From NCBI GenBank assembly GCA_030044045.1, contig JASHWO010000301.1, forward strand, positions 1 to 7,538: a stretch of 7,538 bases of DNA. The letters are read 5' to 3'. Source of the DNA: Acidimicrobiales bacterium. Its GTDB lineage: Bacteria > Actinomycetota > Acidimicrobiia > Acidimicrobiales > RAAP-2. Under the pieces are notes generated by a model that was not told the origin of the DNA, did not search any database, and saw only the letters and a program-made list of their open reading frames with translations. Positions within the stretch are counted from its first letter, which is position 1. Each line of letters starts with the position of its first letter. Shown here one piece after another: positions 1-4,615 of the stretch. Made by a program: the position numbers and the translations under genes.

Positions 1-32
1 TTTCCTAGATCGCAAGTCCAATGCTGAATTAG

Positions 33-236
33 TTGTCTACCACTTGGCTTTCTCACACTCGTCCGGTGGAACGTCACGAACGGTTCCGGGTCCTTTCGAG
101 ACGACCCCCTGTAGGGCACCCAGGTCTGCCGGCGGCGGACGGCCGTCGCATCGACTCCCGGGAGAAAGCACTGGCATGGCTGGCCGAGCTCGAGGCGGTG
201 CGGGCCGAGGAAGCCGCCGGGGATGCCGAGACGTGA
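33..236 (+). CDS. Small hypothetical protein, possible antitoxin-like tail
   Basis: I do not recognise this protein. The frame is open from a TTG at 33, with an alternative GTG at 66, so the start is uncertain. The first half is Arg/Pro-rich and does not look like a fold. The last 28 or so residues (DSREKALAWLAELEAVRAEE and a short acidic tail) read as one amphipathic helix, similar in character to the C-terminal helix of small antitoxins. Its stop lies inside the next small ORF, giving a 14-nt overlap, and two further genes follow closely. That layout suggests the start of a four-gene plus-strand run ending at 1072. It could also be the 3' end of a truncated gene whose 5' part has been lost. 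No promoter or ribosome binding site was seen. Confidence 0.35.
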   Translation: MSTTWLSHTRPVERHERFRVLSRRPPVGHPGLPAADGRRIDSREKALAWLAELEAVRAEEAAGDAET

Positions 237-393
237 CGGTCCGCCGTTCGACCCACCCTGGCTGATCGAGGTACCGGACCGGCACGGGGTCTGGTCGAGC
301 CACCGACCGTGGGTGCCACCGTCCTGCCTTCTTCCTGAGAACCCGCAGGTCGGCCGGCACATCGAGTATTTGGACCCGACACCGGTAGCATGA
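223..393 (+). CDS. Small hypothetical protein, 56 aa
   Basis: This ATG-started ORF encodes 56 residues rich in Pro, Trp and His: MPRRDGPPFDPPWLIEV at the start, HIEYLDPTPVA at the end. I do not recognise the family, and no transmembrane segment or catalytic motif is visible. It overlaps the preceding ORF by 14 nt and ends 4 nt before the GTG of the next gene, which is the spacing expected of a translationally coupled operon. Codons carry G or C mostly at third positions, as in the neighbouring genes. It could be a third component of the downstream toxin-antitoxin pair, an independent small protein, or a chance ORF in GC-rich DNA. The -10 box of the next gene lies inside its last codons. Confidence 0.35.
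   Translation: MPRRDGPPFDPPWLIEVPDRHGVWSSHRPWVPPSCLLPENPQVGRHIEYLDPTPVA
386..391 (+). promoter_or_regulatory. Putative -10 box (TAGCAT) of a leaderless mRNA
   Basis: TAGCAT fits the actinobacterial TANNNT -10 consensus and is followed by exactly 6 nt and a GTG start at 398. This places the transcription start on or near the start codon, giving a leaderless message. No Shine-Dalgarno sequence at useful spacing and no clear -35 hexamer are visible. The same TANNNT-N6-GTG arrangement recurs before 3261 and, on the minus strand, before 1815. Confidence 0.45.
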
Positions 394-397
394 GGGC

Positions 398-622
398 GTG
401 GCCATTGACCCGATCGTTCTCGGTCCTGAACTAGAAGAGGCTGTGGCGCGCGCCCGTAGTGCCGCCATGGCGGCCGGTGAGCTCCAGTCCCATCCGGGGC
501 CATACCGGTCCCCTCTCTCTCCTGAGGCTCGTGACGCCGTCCTCGGACTCCTGTGCGACGGGACCTACGACGAAGCCGTCCGCAGCGTCGTCGCCAGCGA
601 TCCCGACTTGGCCGACGAGTAA
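398..622 (+). CDS. Antitoxin-like protein paired with PIN-like toxin
   Basis: This 74-aa protein starts at a GTG just after a -10-like box. It is probably the antitoxin of the next gene, which begins 15 nt downstream. Residues 11-30 (ELEEAVARARSAAMAAGELQ) look helical. The central part (SPEARDAVLGLL) is a second helix. The protein ends in VASDPDLADE. That tail resembles the last residues (VTDPDLRDE) of the AbrB-like antitoxin at 3261-3512, which precedes a paralogue of the same toxin, so the tail is a likely toxin-binding element (inference). The N-terminal part shows no AbrB, ribbon-helix-helix or HTH motif that I can identify, so whether it binds DNA is unknown. No family name can be given with confidence; the antitoxin role rests on gene order and the shared tail. 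Confidence 0.65.
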   Translation: MAIDPIVLGPELEEAVARARSAAMAAGELQSHPGPYRSPLSPEARDAVLGLLCDGTYDEAVRSVVASDPDLADE

Positions 623-637
623 CCGTCCGTTCCCCGG

Positions 638-1072
638 GTGATCGTCGTCGACGACCACGTCCTGTTCGCCATCCTGGCCGGGCGAGCGGACGAGACCCCG
701 ACGCCCCTCGCGGGCGAGGACATCTACACCACTGGTAGCTGGTACTACCGCCTCGCCCGAGCCGTCCGGGACAGCGAGTTCACGGGCGCCCTCTCGCGGC
801 GGATGGGCGGCCTCTCCCCTGAAGTGCAACGTACCGTCGCCGCCTCGCTTCACAAGCTGCCACCTGAAATCGGCGTGCTATCGCCGAGGGCGACCGTCCC
901 GGTCATGGCCGCATTGAGCGACATCGGACGGTTCAATCTGCTCCAAGCCGAGGCCCTGGCCACCGCCCTCGTGCTCCATGCCGGGCTCCGAGTCACCGTG
1001 GCCTCCGAAAACCTCCGCGCTGCCTGCGCTCGGCTCCACCTCGACCTGACCGTCGCCGCCATCAGACCTTGA
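638..1072 (+). CDS. PIN-like toxin candidate, VDDH/TTGxWYYRL family
   Basis: This 144-aa protein begins at a GTG 15 nt after the antitoxin-like gene. It opens with VVDDHVLF (residues 3-10), matching the first strand and first acidic position of PIN RNases (usually DTNVL). TTGSWYYRLARA (31-42) follows, then a helical middle. The C-terminal half has FNLLQAEALATALVLHAG (99-116) and RVTVASENL (118-126), in the places of the third and fourth PIN motifs. In canonical PIN toxins those positions carry Asp; here they are Glu and Asn-like, so catalysis may differ or be lost. The protein aligns along its length with the one at 3509-3946. Known PIN toxins cleave RNA; that activity is only inferred here. 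It ends just before the convergent abiE remnant. Confidence 0.7.
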   Translation: MIVVDDHVLFAILAGRADETPTPLAGEDIYTTGSWYYRLARAVRDSEFTGALSRRMGGLSPEVQRTVAASLHKLPPEIGVLSPRATVPVMAALSDIGRFNLLQAEALATALVLHAGLRVTVASENLRAACARLHLDLTVAAIRP

Positions 1073-1117
1073 TCCAGATGCTGTTGCAGGTGCGCTCCGG
1101 AGAGGTGCCGGGCATCC

Positions 1118-1161
1118 ACGGTATCGAGGTCGAGCGAGACCACCCCCAGCCCCAATACCGT
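1118..1161. promoter_or_regulatory. Second, imperfect abiE-operator-like inverted repeat
   Basis: ACGGTATCG at 1118-1126 and CAATACCGT at 1153-1161 pair at 8 of 9 positions. The same half-sites, ACGGTATTG and CAATACCGT, form the core of the perfect inverted repeat upstream of abiEi (1838-1881). Centre-to-centre spacing is 35 here and 33 there. The site lies just past the point where reading of the abiEii remnant breaks down. It may be a leftover operator from another abiE locus joined by deletion, or a chance resemblance. Confidence 0.35.
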
Positions 1162-1225
1162 TCAGTGCGGGACGGCGGGCCAGGTGCCCGCGGTCGCCCG
1201 GCAGCCGCTGCGGTGGCGTGCTCAC
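1162..1225 (-). pseudogene. AbiEii-type toxin, 5' remnant
   Basis: A GTG at 1225 overlaps the abiEi stop codon as GTGA, the usual junction between AbiEi and AbiEii genes. The first residues, MSTPPQRLPGDRGHLARR, resemble the start of actinobacterial AbiEii-family nucleotidyltransferase toxins as I remember them. After about 18 codons the frame loses sense. No GS...DxD nucleotidyltransferase motif follows, and the frame runs into the antisense of the convergent PIN-like gene. A complete AbiEii would be several hundred residues long, so nearly all of the toxin is missing. The break coincides with ACGGTATTG, a half-site of the abiE operator. The assignment rests on position and a short N-terminal match and should be treated as probable, not certain. 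Confidence 0.5.
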
Positions 1226-1815
1226 GCCTGGGTCCTCGTCGTCGTGCCGCCGTGCACACGGGCATTGCGGTCAGCCAACTGCACCCGCAGCCTCGCGGCG
1301 CCAAGCTCGCCGACGAGCTCCCGTCGCCGAGCATTCGCGATCGCCTGCTCAACCATGTTGCCTTCGAGCCCTCCGGCAATGGCCTCCTCGATAGCGGCCT
1401 GCGGCGCGAGCACGGGAATGCCGTCGACTTGGTCGATCTGGTCCGGGTCGAGACGCCGTTGACGGAGCCGGAACCGACGATCGTTGGCCCTACGCACCCG
1501 CTGGCCAGCGGGGAGGACGACCTCGATCTCCCGGGGGTTCACGTCAGCGAGGCCCCACAGCGCGAGCGCGGCGTCGCCAGCGACAACCCCCTCCCCGCGA
1601 GCCGCAAGAACGGCCTCGTGATATTCGTCGAACGATCCCACGGGCAGCGCAGTGAGGCGGTAGAGGCCTTGAGCTCGCCGTTCGAGGCGGCCCGTCATGG
1701 CCAACCGGCGGAGGTAGTCGGGGCGGATACCAGCGTCCTTTGCCTGCTCGGTCCGGACGAAGCCGTGTTGATCGGCAGCCAGCTCGACAAGGCGGTCGTA
1801 GGGAGCGGTGGGCAC
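1222..1815 (-). CDS. abiEi: AbiEi-family type IV antitoxin / repressor
   Basis: The product (197 aa) is a type IV AbiE antitoxin. In this family the N-terminal winged helix-turn-helix represses the abiE promoter, and the C-terminal domain counters the AbiEii nucleotidyltransferase toxin without forming a complex with it. Residues 5-55 (LAADQHGFVRTEQAKDAGI, then LERRAQGLYRL) are the typical N-terminal wHTH. Residues 80-104 (GDAALALWGLADVNPREI then VVLPAG) are also characteristic. The C-terminal half contains GIPVLAPQAAIEEAI (132-146), and the length is normal for the family. The GTG start is preceded by TACGCT-N6, suggesting leaderless translation, and a 13-bp inverted repeat lies 23 nt upstream of it. 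The toxin gene that should follow is reduced to a stub, so this antitoxin appears orphaned. It may persist as a repressor or by protecting against related toxins elsewhere. Confidence 0.88.
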   Translation of the reverse strand: MPTAPYDRLVELAADQHGFVRTEQAKDAGIRPDYLRRLAMTGRLERRAQGLYRLTALPVGSFDEYHEAVLAARGEGVVAGDAALALWGLADVNPREIEVVLPAGQRVRRANDRRFRLRQRRLDPDQIDQVDGIPVLAPQAAIEEAIAGGLEGNMVEQAIANARRRELVGELGAARLRVQLADRNARVHGGTTTRTQA

Positions 1816-1821
1816 GCCTGG

Positions 1822-1827
1822 AGCGTA
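1822..1827 (-). promoter_or_regulatory. Putative abiEi -10 box (TACGCT)
   Basis: Read on the minus strand, TACGCT is followed by six bases and the GTG start at 1815. This matches the TANNNT-N6-start spacing of leaderless actinobacterial transcripts. No good -35 hexamer is seen; the position where one would lie falls in the operator half-site at 1838-1850, consistent with repressor occlusion. Confidence 0.4.
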
Positions 1828-1837
1828 GCACCTTTAG

Positions 1838-1881
1838 CACGGTATTGACCATCTAGTACGATACTTGGGGTCAATACCGTG
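1838..1881. promoter_or_regulatory. abiE operator: perfect 13-bp inverted repeat
   Basis: CACGGTATTGACC (1838-1850) and its exact reverse complement GGTCAATACCGTG (1869-1881) are separated by 18 bp. The repeat sits directly upstream of abiEi. Streptococcal AbiEi is known to bind inverted repeats in the abiE promoter and repress it cooperatively, so this is the likely autoregulatory operator. The 18-bp spacer makes an RNA hairpin possible but a protein site more likely. Confidence 0.75.
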
Positions 1882-1901
1882 GTGTTTTAGGCACACTATT
1901 G

Positions 1902-1991
1902 CCATCCACCTCCGCGCCCGAGAGGACCCTCATCCGCCTGGCCGACGCTCTCGACGCCGACGTCGTGTTGGTGGCCAGGTCCGGGAGCTGA
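1902..1991 (+). pseudogene. 3' end of an XRE-family regulator
   Basis: The frame reads PSTSAPERTLIRLADALDA followed by DVVLVARSGS and a stop. That is the typical C-terminus of a Cro/C1 (XRE) HTH antitoxin: the last DNA-binding-domain helices (TL.RLADALDA) and a final hydrophobic strand. The frame extends upstream only to a stop at 1854-1856. The intervening residues do not resemble an HTH, so the N-terminal two-thirds of the gene is absent. The likely break is just to the right of the abiE operator at about 1895. No partner toxin follows. The assignment rests on the amphipathic pattern alone and could be a coincidence, but TLIRLADALDADV is a common ending in this family. Confidence 0.5.
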
Positions 1992-2030
1992 GCGCCGTTC
2001 CCTGGACCGACGCGGGTACCCAGCAGGTGC

Positions 2031-2137
2031 CCGCAGGCCGCGCGCATCGAGGCAGCCTGCCAGGCGGTCGCGACGGCGCCGTAGCCGACGTCGTGCGCCG
2101 CCTCACCGACGGTGGCGACGAGGAGGCGGTCCTGACC
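2031..2137. repeat. Dispersed direct repeat, copy A
   Basis: Two blocks make up this copy. Block 1 (2031-2058) matches 3133-3160 with small indels. Block 2, a 59-bp core (2079-2137), is identical to 3168-3226, and its first 36 bp are identical to 7503-7538. With copy C the identity extends leftward to 2069 (46 bp). On the plus strand the core reads VADVVRRLTDGGDEEAVLT; on the minus strand it reads DRLLVATVGEAAHDVGYG. Either could be a fragment of a once-coding sequence. No intact gene is present here. Confidence 0.85.
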
Positions 2138-2264
2138 GGGGCGAGGGCGCCGACCGGGCGGGGCTCCGGTCCCGGTGCCGATGGGCATGGGTAGGCCAGG
2201 CAGCCCTCCCCCTCGCCTGGGGTGACGTCGAGAGCGGGAACCGCACTGTGGCAGACTGTGGACC

Positions 2265-2501
2265 ATGGCACGGCGGCCGACGACGGTGGCGCTCGATGAG
2301 AAGGTGATCCAGGAGCTCCACGCGACGGCTGGGAGGCTCGGCGTGTCGGAGGACGAGGTCGTAGAGGAGGCCGTCCGGCGCTTCGTGAGCCTTGAGGTTC
2401 TCGACGAAGTGTGGACCCGGAACCACTTGCCCGAGGACGAGGCGGCGGCCCTCGCCACCGCCGAGCTGCGGGCGATGCGGGCCGAGCGCCGGGTGTCGTG
2501 A
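2265..2501 (+). CDS. Ribbon-helix-helix (CopG/VapB-like) antitoxin
   Basis: This 78-aa protein is the probable antitoxin of the PIN toxin that starts 20 nt downstream. Residues 6-10 (TTVAL) form the DNA-contacting beta ribbon. Residues 11-24 and 29-42 (SEDEVVEEAVRRFV) form the two helices of a ribbon-helix-helix domain. The acidic C-terminal third (LPEDEAAALATAELRAMRAE) is suited to wrapping the toxin and blocking its active site. Antitoxins of this class bind the operon promoter as dimers and repress it with the toxin. The ATG at 2265 is preceded by CAGACT and 7 nt, a weak match to the leaderless -10 pattern seen at other genes here. The class is clear; the exact subfamily is not. Confidence 0.82.
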   Translation: MARRPTTVALDEKVIQELHATAGRLGVSEDEVVEEAVRRFVSLEVLDEVWTRNHLPEDEAAALATAELRAMRAERRVS

Positions 2502-2521
2502 GCCAACTCGCCTGACCGCCA

Positions 2522-2938
2522 GTGCGGGCGGTTCTCGATCCGAACGTCCTCGTCTCGGCCGTCCTCTCCTCGGAGGGTCCGTCAGCGGGGCTGCTCCGGG
2601 CGGCTCGGGACGGGCGGCTCAACATCCTCGTCAGCCCGAAGCTGCTGACCGAGCTCGGGGACGTGCTGCGACGGGATCGGTTCCGGCGGTACCTGAGCAC
2701 CGCCGAGGTGACCCGCTATCTGGACGCACTCGATCGGATCGCCACCACGGTCGATGACCCCGAGGCCGCGCCACCGGTCAGTCGGGATCCAGACGACGAC
2801 TACCTGGTCGCCCTGGCAGAGCGGCACCAGGTCGACATGCTGGTGTCCGGTGATAAGGATCTCACTGGGCTGTCACTGCCGGGGCTGCGAGTGTACGCCC
2901 CGAGGGTCGCGCTCGACATCGTGGCTCGGGGGGACTGA
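2522..2938 (+). CDS. PIN-domain toxin, COG1569-type (putative RNase)
   Basis: This 138-aa protein has the full set of PIN motifs. VLDPNVLVSAVLS (4-16) carries the first Asp, D6. LVSPKLLTELGDVL (36-49) carries the conserved Glu, E44. SRDPDDDYLVALA (87-99) carries the third acidic cluster. LVSGDKDLTGL (107-117) carries the fourth. PIN toxins of this group are Mg-dependent ribonucleases that stop growth by cutting RNA when freed from the antitoxin. The start is a GTG 20 nt after the ribbon-helix-helix gene, with no obvious ribosome binding site. All catalytic acids are present, so it should be active, unlike the two PIN-like proteins at 638-1072 and 3509-3946. The RNA target cannot be read from the sequence. 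Confidence 0.88.
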   Translation: MRAVLDPNVLVSAVLSSEGPSAGLLRAARDGRLNILVSPKLLTELGDVLRRDRFRRYLSTAEVTRYLDALDRIATTVDDPEAAPPVSRDPDDDYLVALAERHQVDMLVSGDKDLTGLSLPGLRVYAPRVALDIVARGD

Positions 2939-3132
2939 GCACACGACTTCGTCACACTCAACGTGAACAGTCCCCAATTCCCGGCAGCCTGCTTGTGCCA
3001 CGATCTTCTTCGTCGCTGGCCGACCTGGACCGCCGCCGAGTCGTCGGCCTGTGCGAGGGAGAGGGCGCCCTCGATCTGTGACGATGGACGCACCGTCGCT
3101 CGGGGTACTGGCGCAAGGGGGTGAAGGTGGGG
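2939..3132. other. Intergenic stretch between PIN gene and repeat B
   Basis: No gene can be supported. A 28-codon plus-strand frame (2995-3081) opens with a GTG and ends in LADLDRRRVVGLCEGEGALD plus one residue. It could be a decayed 3' fragment, but nothing identifies it. No terminator hairpin with a T-run was found. Confidence 0.4.
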
Positions 3133-3226
3133 CCGCAGGCCGCGGCATCGAGGCAGCCCTGGGTGGTCCGTAGCCGACGTCGTGCGCCGCCTCACCGACG
3201 GTGGCGACGAGGAGGCGGTCCTGACC
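3133..3226. repeat. Dispersed direct repeat, copy B
   Basis: Block 1 (3133-3160) matches 2031-2058 apart from small indels, and the 59-bp core (3168-3226) is identical to 2079-2137. The two blocks are closer together than in copy A. Copies A and B flank the ribbon-helix-helix/PIN pair as direct repeats 1,089 bp apart. The plus-strand frame VADVVRRLTDGGDEEAVLT continues here to RDVRPFRLDL and a stop at 3257-3259, next to the start of the AbrB-like gene. Confidence 0.85.
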
Positions 3227-3248
3227 CGGGACGTTCGCCCGTTTCGTC

Positions 3249-3254
3249 TAGACT
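3249..3254 (+). promoter_or_regulatory. Putative -10 box (TAGACT) of a leaderless mRNA
   Basis: TAGACT followed by six bases and the GTG at 3261 gives the same geometry as the box before 398. No Shine-Dalgarno sequence precedes 3261. No convincing -35 hexamer is seen. Confidence 0.5.
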
Positions 3255-3260
3255 TGTAAT

Positions 3261-3512
3261 GTGTCAGATCCACAAGAGAGCGGTCATGCCATCTACCGGG
3301 TCTCGTCCCGGGGCCAGTTCTCCCTGCCCGCGTCGGCACGGCGCCGCTGGGGCATCGAACGCGGCGGGGAGGTGGAGCTCTTCGACCTCGGGGACGCGGT
3401 GGTGATGCTCCCCGCCGGCTCGGCCCGCACCTCGGTGGCTCGGGCATTGCGCGCCGACGCCTACCGCAGGCACGTCGAGGCGGTCACCGATCCCGACCTG
3501 CGGGACGAGTGA
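3261..3512 (+). CDS. AbrB/MazE/SpoVT-like antitoxin
   Basis: This 83-aa protein has a swapped-hairpin AbrB-type DNA-binding domain at about residues 10-52. Its hallmarks are YRVSSRGQFSLPASARRRWG (12-31), the usual pattern of strand, RGQ turn and (L/I)P-x3-R, followed by GGEVELFDLGDAVVMLP (35-51). The C-terminal part (ALRADAYRRHVEAV, then TDPDLRDE) is a helix and acidic tail likely to contact the toxin; the tail matches that of the antitoxin-like protein at 398-622. The stop overlaps the toxin start as GTGA, so the pair is translationally coupled. AbrB-type antitoxins repress their own promoters. The GTG start is chosen because of the -10 box 6 nt upstream and because the domain begins soon after. 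Confidence 0.85.
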   Translation: MSDPQESGHAIYRVSSRGQFSLPASARRRWGIERGGEVELFDLGDAVVMLPAGSARTSVARALRADAYRRHVEAVTDPDLRDE

Positions 3513-3946
3513 ACGTCCTCGTCGACGACCACCTGCTCCGGGAGGTGCTGCTCGAACAGGAGCCCCCGTGGCTCAGCCGGGCGAGAGGCGGGGGCCAGCT
3601 CGCCACCACCGGCCTGTGGTACTACCGGCTCTGCAGCGCCCTTCGCGGGCCGGGAGTCGCCGGTTCGCTCTCGGGCCCGATCGCCAGCCTCCCAGGAGAC
3701 CTCCGGACGGGGGTGATGGAGCAGGTGGTCCGCCTCCCCGGAACCATCCGGCTCCTGTCATTGCGTGACGCCTCTTGGCCTGCTGCCGGCTACGCCGCAC
3801 GCTACGGGCTCAACCTCCTCGCTGCCGAAGCGGTCGCCGCAGCGGTCCTCACCGGATCGGCGATCGTCACGGCGGCCGGCAACCTACCGCCACGCCTGGC
3901 CGCGGCAGCACAGGGTGAGGGGGTGAGGGTGCTGTCTCGTCGATAG
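3509..3946 (+). CDS. PIN-like toxin candidate, paralogue of 638-1072
   Basis: This 145-aa protein shares a motif series with the protein at 638-1072: VDDHLL (5-10), TTGLWYYRLCSAL (33-45), LPGTIRLLSLR (76-86), YGLNLLAAEAVAAAV (99-113) and AIVTAAGNLPPRLAAAA (118-134). The order of strands and acidic positions follows a PIN fold. The third-motif acid is Glu108 (NLLAAEA), and the last motif has Asn (VTAAGN) where PIN nucleases carry Asp. Such VDDH/TTGLWY proteins are, as I recall, common as hypothetical proteins beside AbrB-like genes in actinobacteria. RNase activity is therefore a hypothesis; RNA binding without cleavage, or another nuclease mechanism, is possible. The start overlaps the antitoxin stop by 4 nt. 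A dense G-run follows the stop. Confidence 0.72.
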   Translation: MNVLVDDHLLREVLLEQEPPWLSRARGGGQLATTGLWYYRLCSALRGPGVAGSLSGPIASLPGDLRTGVMEQVVRLPGTIRLLSLRDASWPAAGYAARYGLNLLAAEAVAAAVLTGSAIVTAAGNLPPRLAAAAQGEGVRVLSRR

Positions 3947-3951
3947 GCAGT

Positions 3952-3980
3952 GGGCGGGGCGGGGGCGGGGGCGGGACGGG
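3952..3980 (+). other. G-run tract with quadruplex-forming pattern
   Basis: Six runs of three to five G separated by one or two bases lie 6-34 bp after the toxin stop codon. This satisfies the usual G-quadruplex pattern. Further G-runs (GGGTGAGGGGGTGAGGG, 3913-3929) lie within the end of the gene. Whether it acts on transcript ends is unknown. Confidence 0.5.
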
Positions 3981-4078
3981 TGACGTCGACCCCTCGGCGG
4001 GGATGCCAGGAAATCTCCCGGCAGCCGACCTCACCGACACCTACCGGGTCGGGTTCCGCCCACACCTGCCTCCCTCGT

Positions 4079-4192
4079 GCCGCCCTGGTCGACCGCCTGC
4101 TCCACCACGCCCACGTGGTCGAGACCTCCGGAGAGTCGATCAGGCTCCAAGACGCCACCAGCGGGAAGGGGGTGAAGCCCCTGGCCCAGTGA
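4079..4192 (+). pseudogene. istB 3' end (IS21-family helper ATPase fragment)
   Basis: The frame reads AALVDRLLHHAHVVETSGES followed by IRLQDATSGKGVKPLAQ and a stop. This is the typical C-terminus of IstB, the AAA+ ATP-binding helper of IS21-family transposition; the DRLLHHAHV motif is diagnostic. Only about 37 of some 250 residues remain. The Walker motifs and the transposase IstA are missing upstream, where the sequence instead becomes the G-rich tract after the PIN-like gene. The fragment is followed at the expected distance by the repeated end sequence of the element, so the right end of an IS21 copy survives and the rest has been deleted. Confidence 0.8.
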
Positions 4193-4208
4193 ACGAGCCC
4201 GGCCGGGC

Positions 4209-4295
4209 CGCGGGGAGTTCTCGTGTCCGTCCGCGGGGACTTTTCCTGTCCGTCCGCGGGGAGTTCCGTTGGCCGCCCGTGGGGAATTCCTGATC
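4209..4295. mobile_element. IS21-family right-end remnant with four phased repeats
   Basis: GGGGA(G/C/A)TT occurs four times at an exact 23-bp spacing (first G at 4212, 4235, 4258, 4281), with TCCGTCCGC-like sequence between. Multiple spaced repeats inside the termini are typical of IS21-family elements and serve as transposase binding sites. Together with the istB tail just upstream they mark the right end. The exact outer boundary (TG...CA tips) and a target duplication could not be fixed because the left end is gone. Confidence 0.75.
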
Positions 4296-4485
4296 TCGCG
4301 GTCCGGAAGCGCTAGGGCATGGGTCATCGCCCTCGAGCCCGTCGACGGTTCGCACGGGCGCATCGTCTACCGGACGGAGATCGGCACGTGTCCGAGGTAC
4401 CCGTCACACATCCGAACCGATCGGCGCTCAGGACAACTGGCCGCCGGCCACCTTGTCAACCAACGACACGCCGGCGCTCCACCTG
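4296..4485. other. Stretch with no recognisable feature
   Basis: I see no gene, RNA or repeat that I can defend between the IS21 end and the small minus-strand frame at 4486-4599. Open frames on both strands lack recognisable motifs. Confidence 0.4.
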
Positions 4486-4599
4486 CTATCCCCGGTCGAT
4501 GGCTTCGGCCAGGCCGAGCTTCACACAACGGCAGGGGTCGTTACCGGGATCGACGCTGGGAACCTCAGGGTCCTGGGAGTCCAGCCCGTGCTCACCCAT
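4486..4599 (-). CDS. Possible 37-aa ORF after the XRE gene
   Basis: An ATG-started frame begins 16 nt beyond the XRE stop on the same strand. It reads MGEHGLDSQDPEVPSVDPGN followed by DPCRCVKLGLAEAIDRG. Its last residues look like a helix and it has a CxC pair. It may be a small third gene of the operon, the tail of a lost gene, or chance. No family is recognised and no ribosome binding site is clear. Confidence 0.2.
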   Translation of the reverse strand: MGEHGLDSQDPEVPSVDPGNDPCRCVKLGLAEAIDRG

Positions 4600-4615
4600 G
4601 CCTGGTGGCACGGCG

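Noticed and set aside
1069..1848. 259-codon plus-strand open frame
   Set aside because: It is mostly antisense to abiEi, whose wHTH and family motifs are clear. The first 30 residues look somewhat protein-like but match nothing I know.
1871..2506. 211-codon minus-strand frame across repeat A
   Set aside because: It runs antisense to the ribbon-helix-helix antitoxin and the XRE tail. The stretch through the repeat (VATVGEAAHDVGYGAVATAW) looks protein-like, so it is noted as a possible alternative reading of the repeat, but not called as a gene.
2031..3226. Repeats A and B as integron attC sites
   Set aside because: No paired R and L boxes or GTTRRRY core could be recognised, and no integrase is in the window; kept only as dispersed direct repeats.
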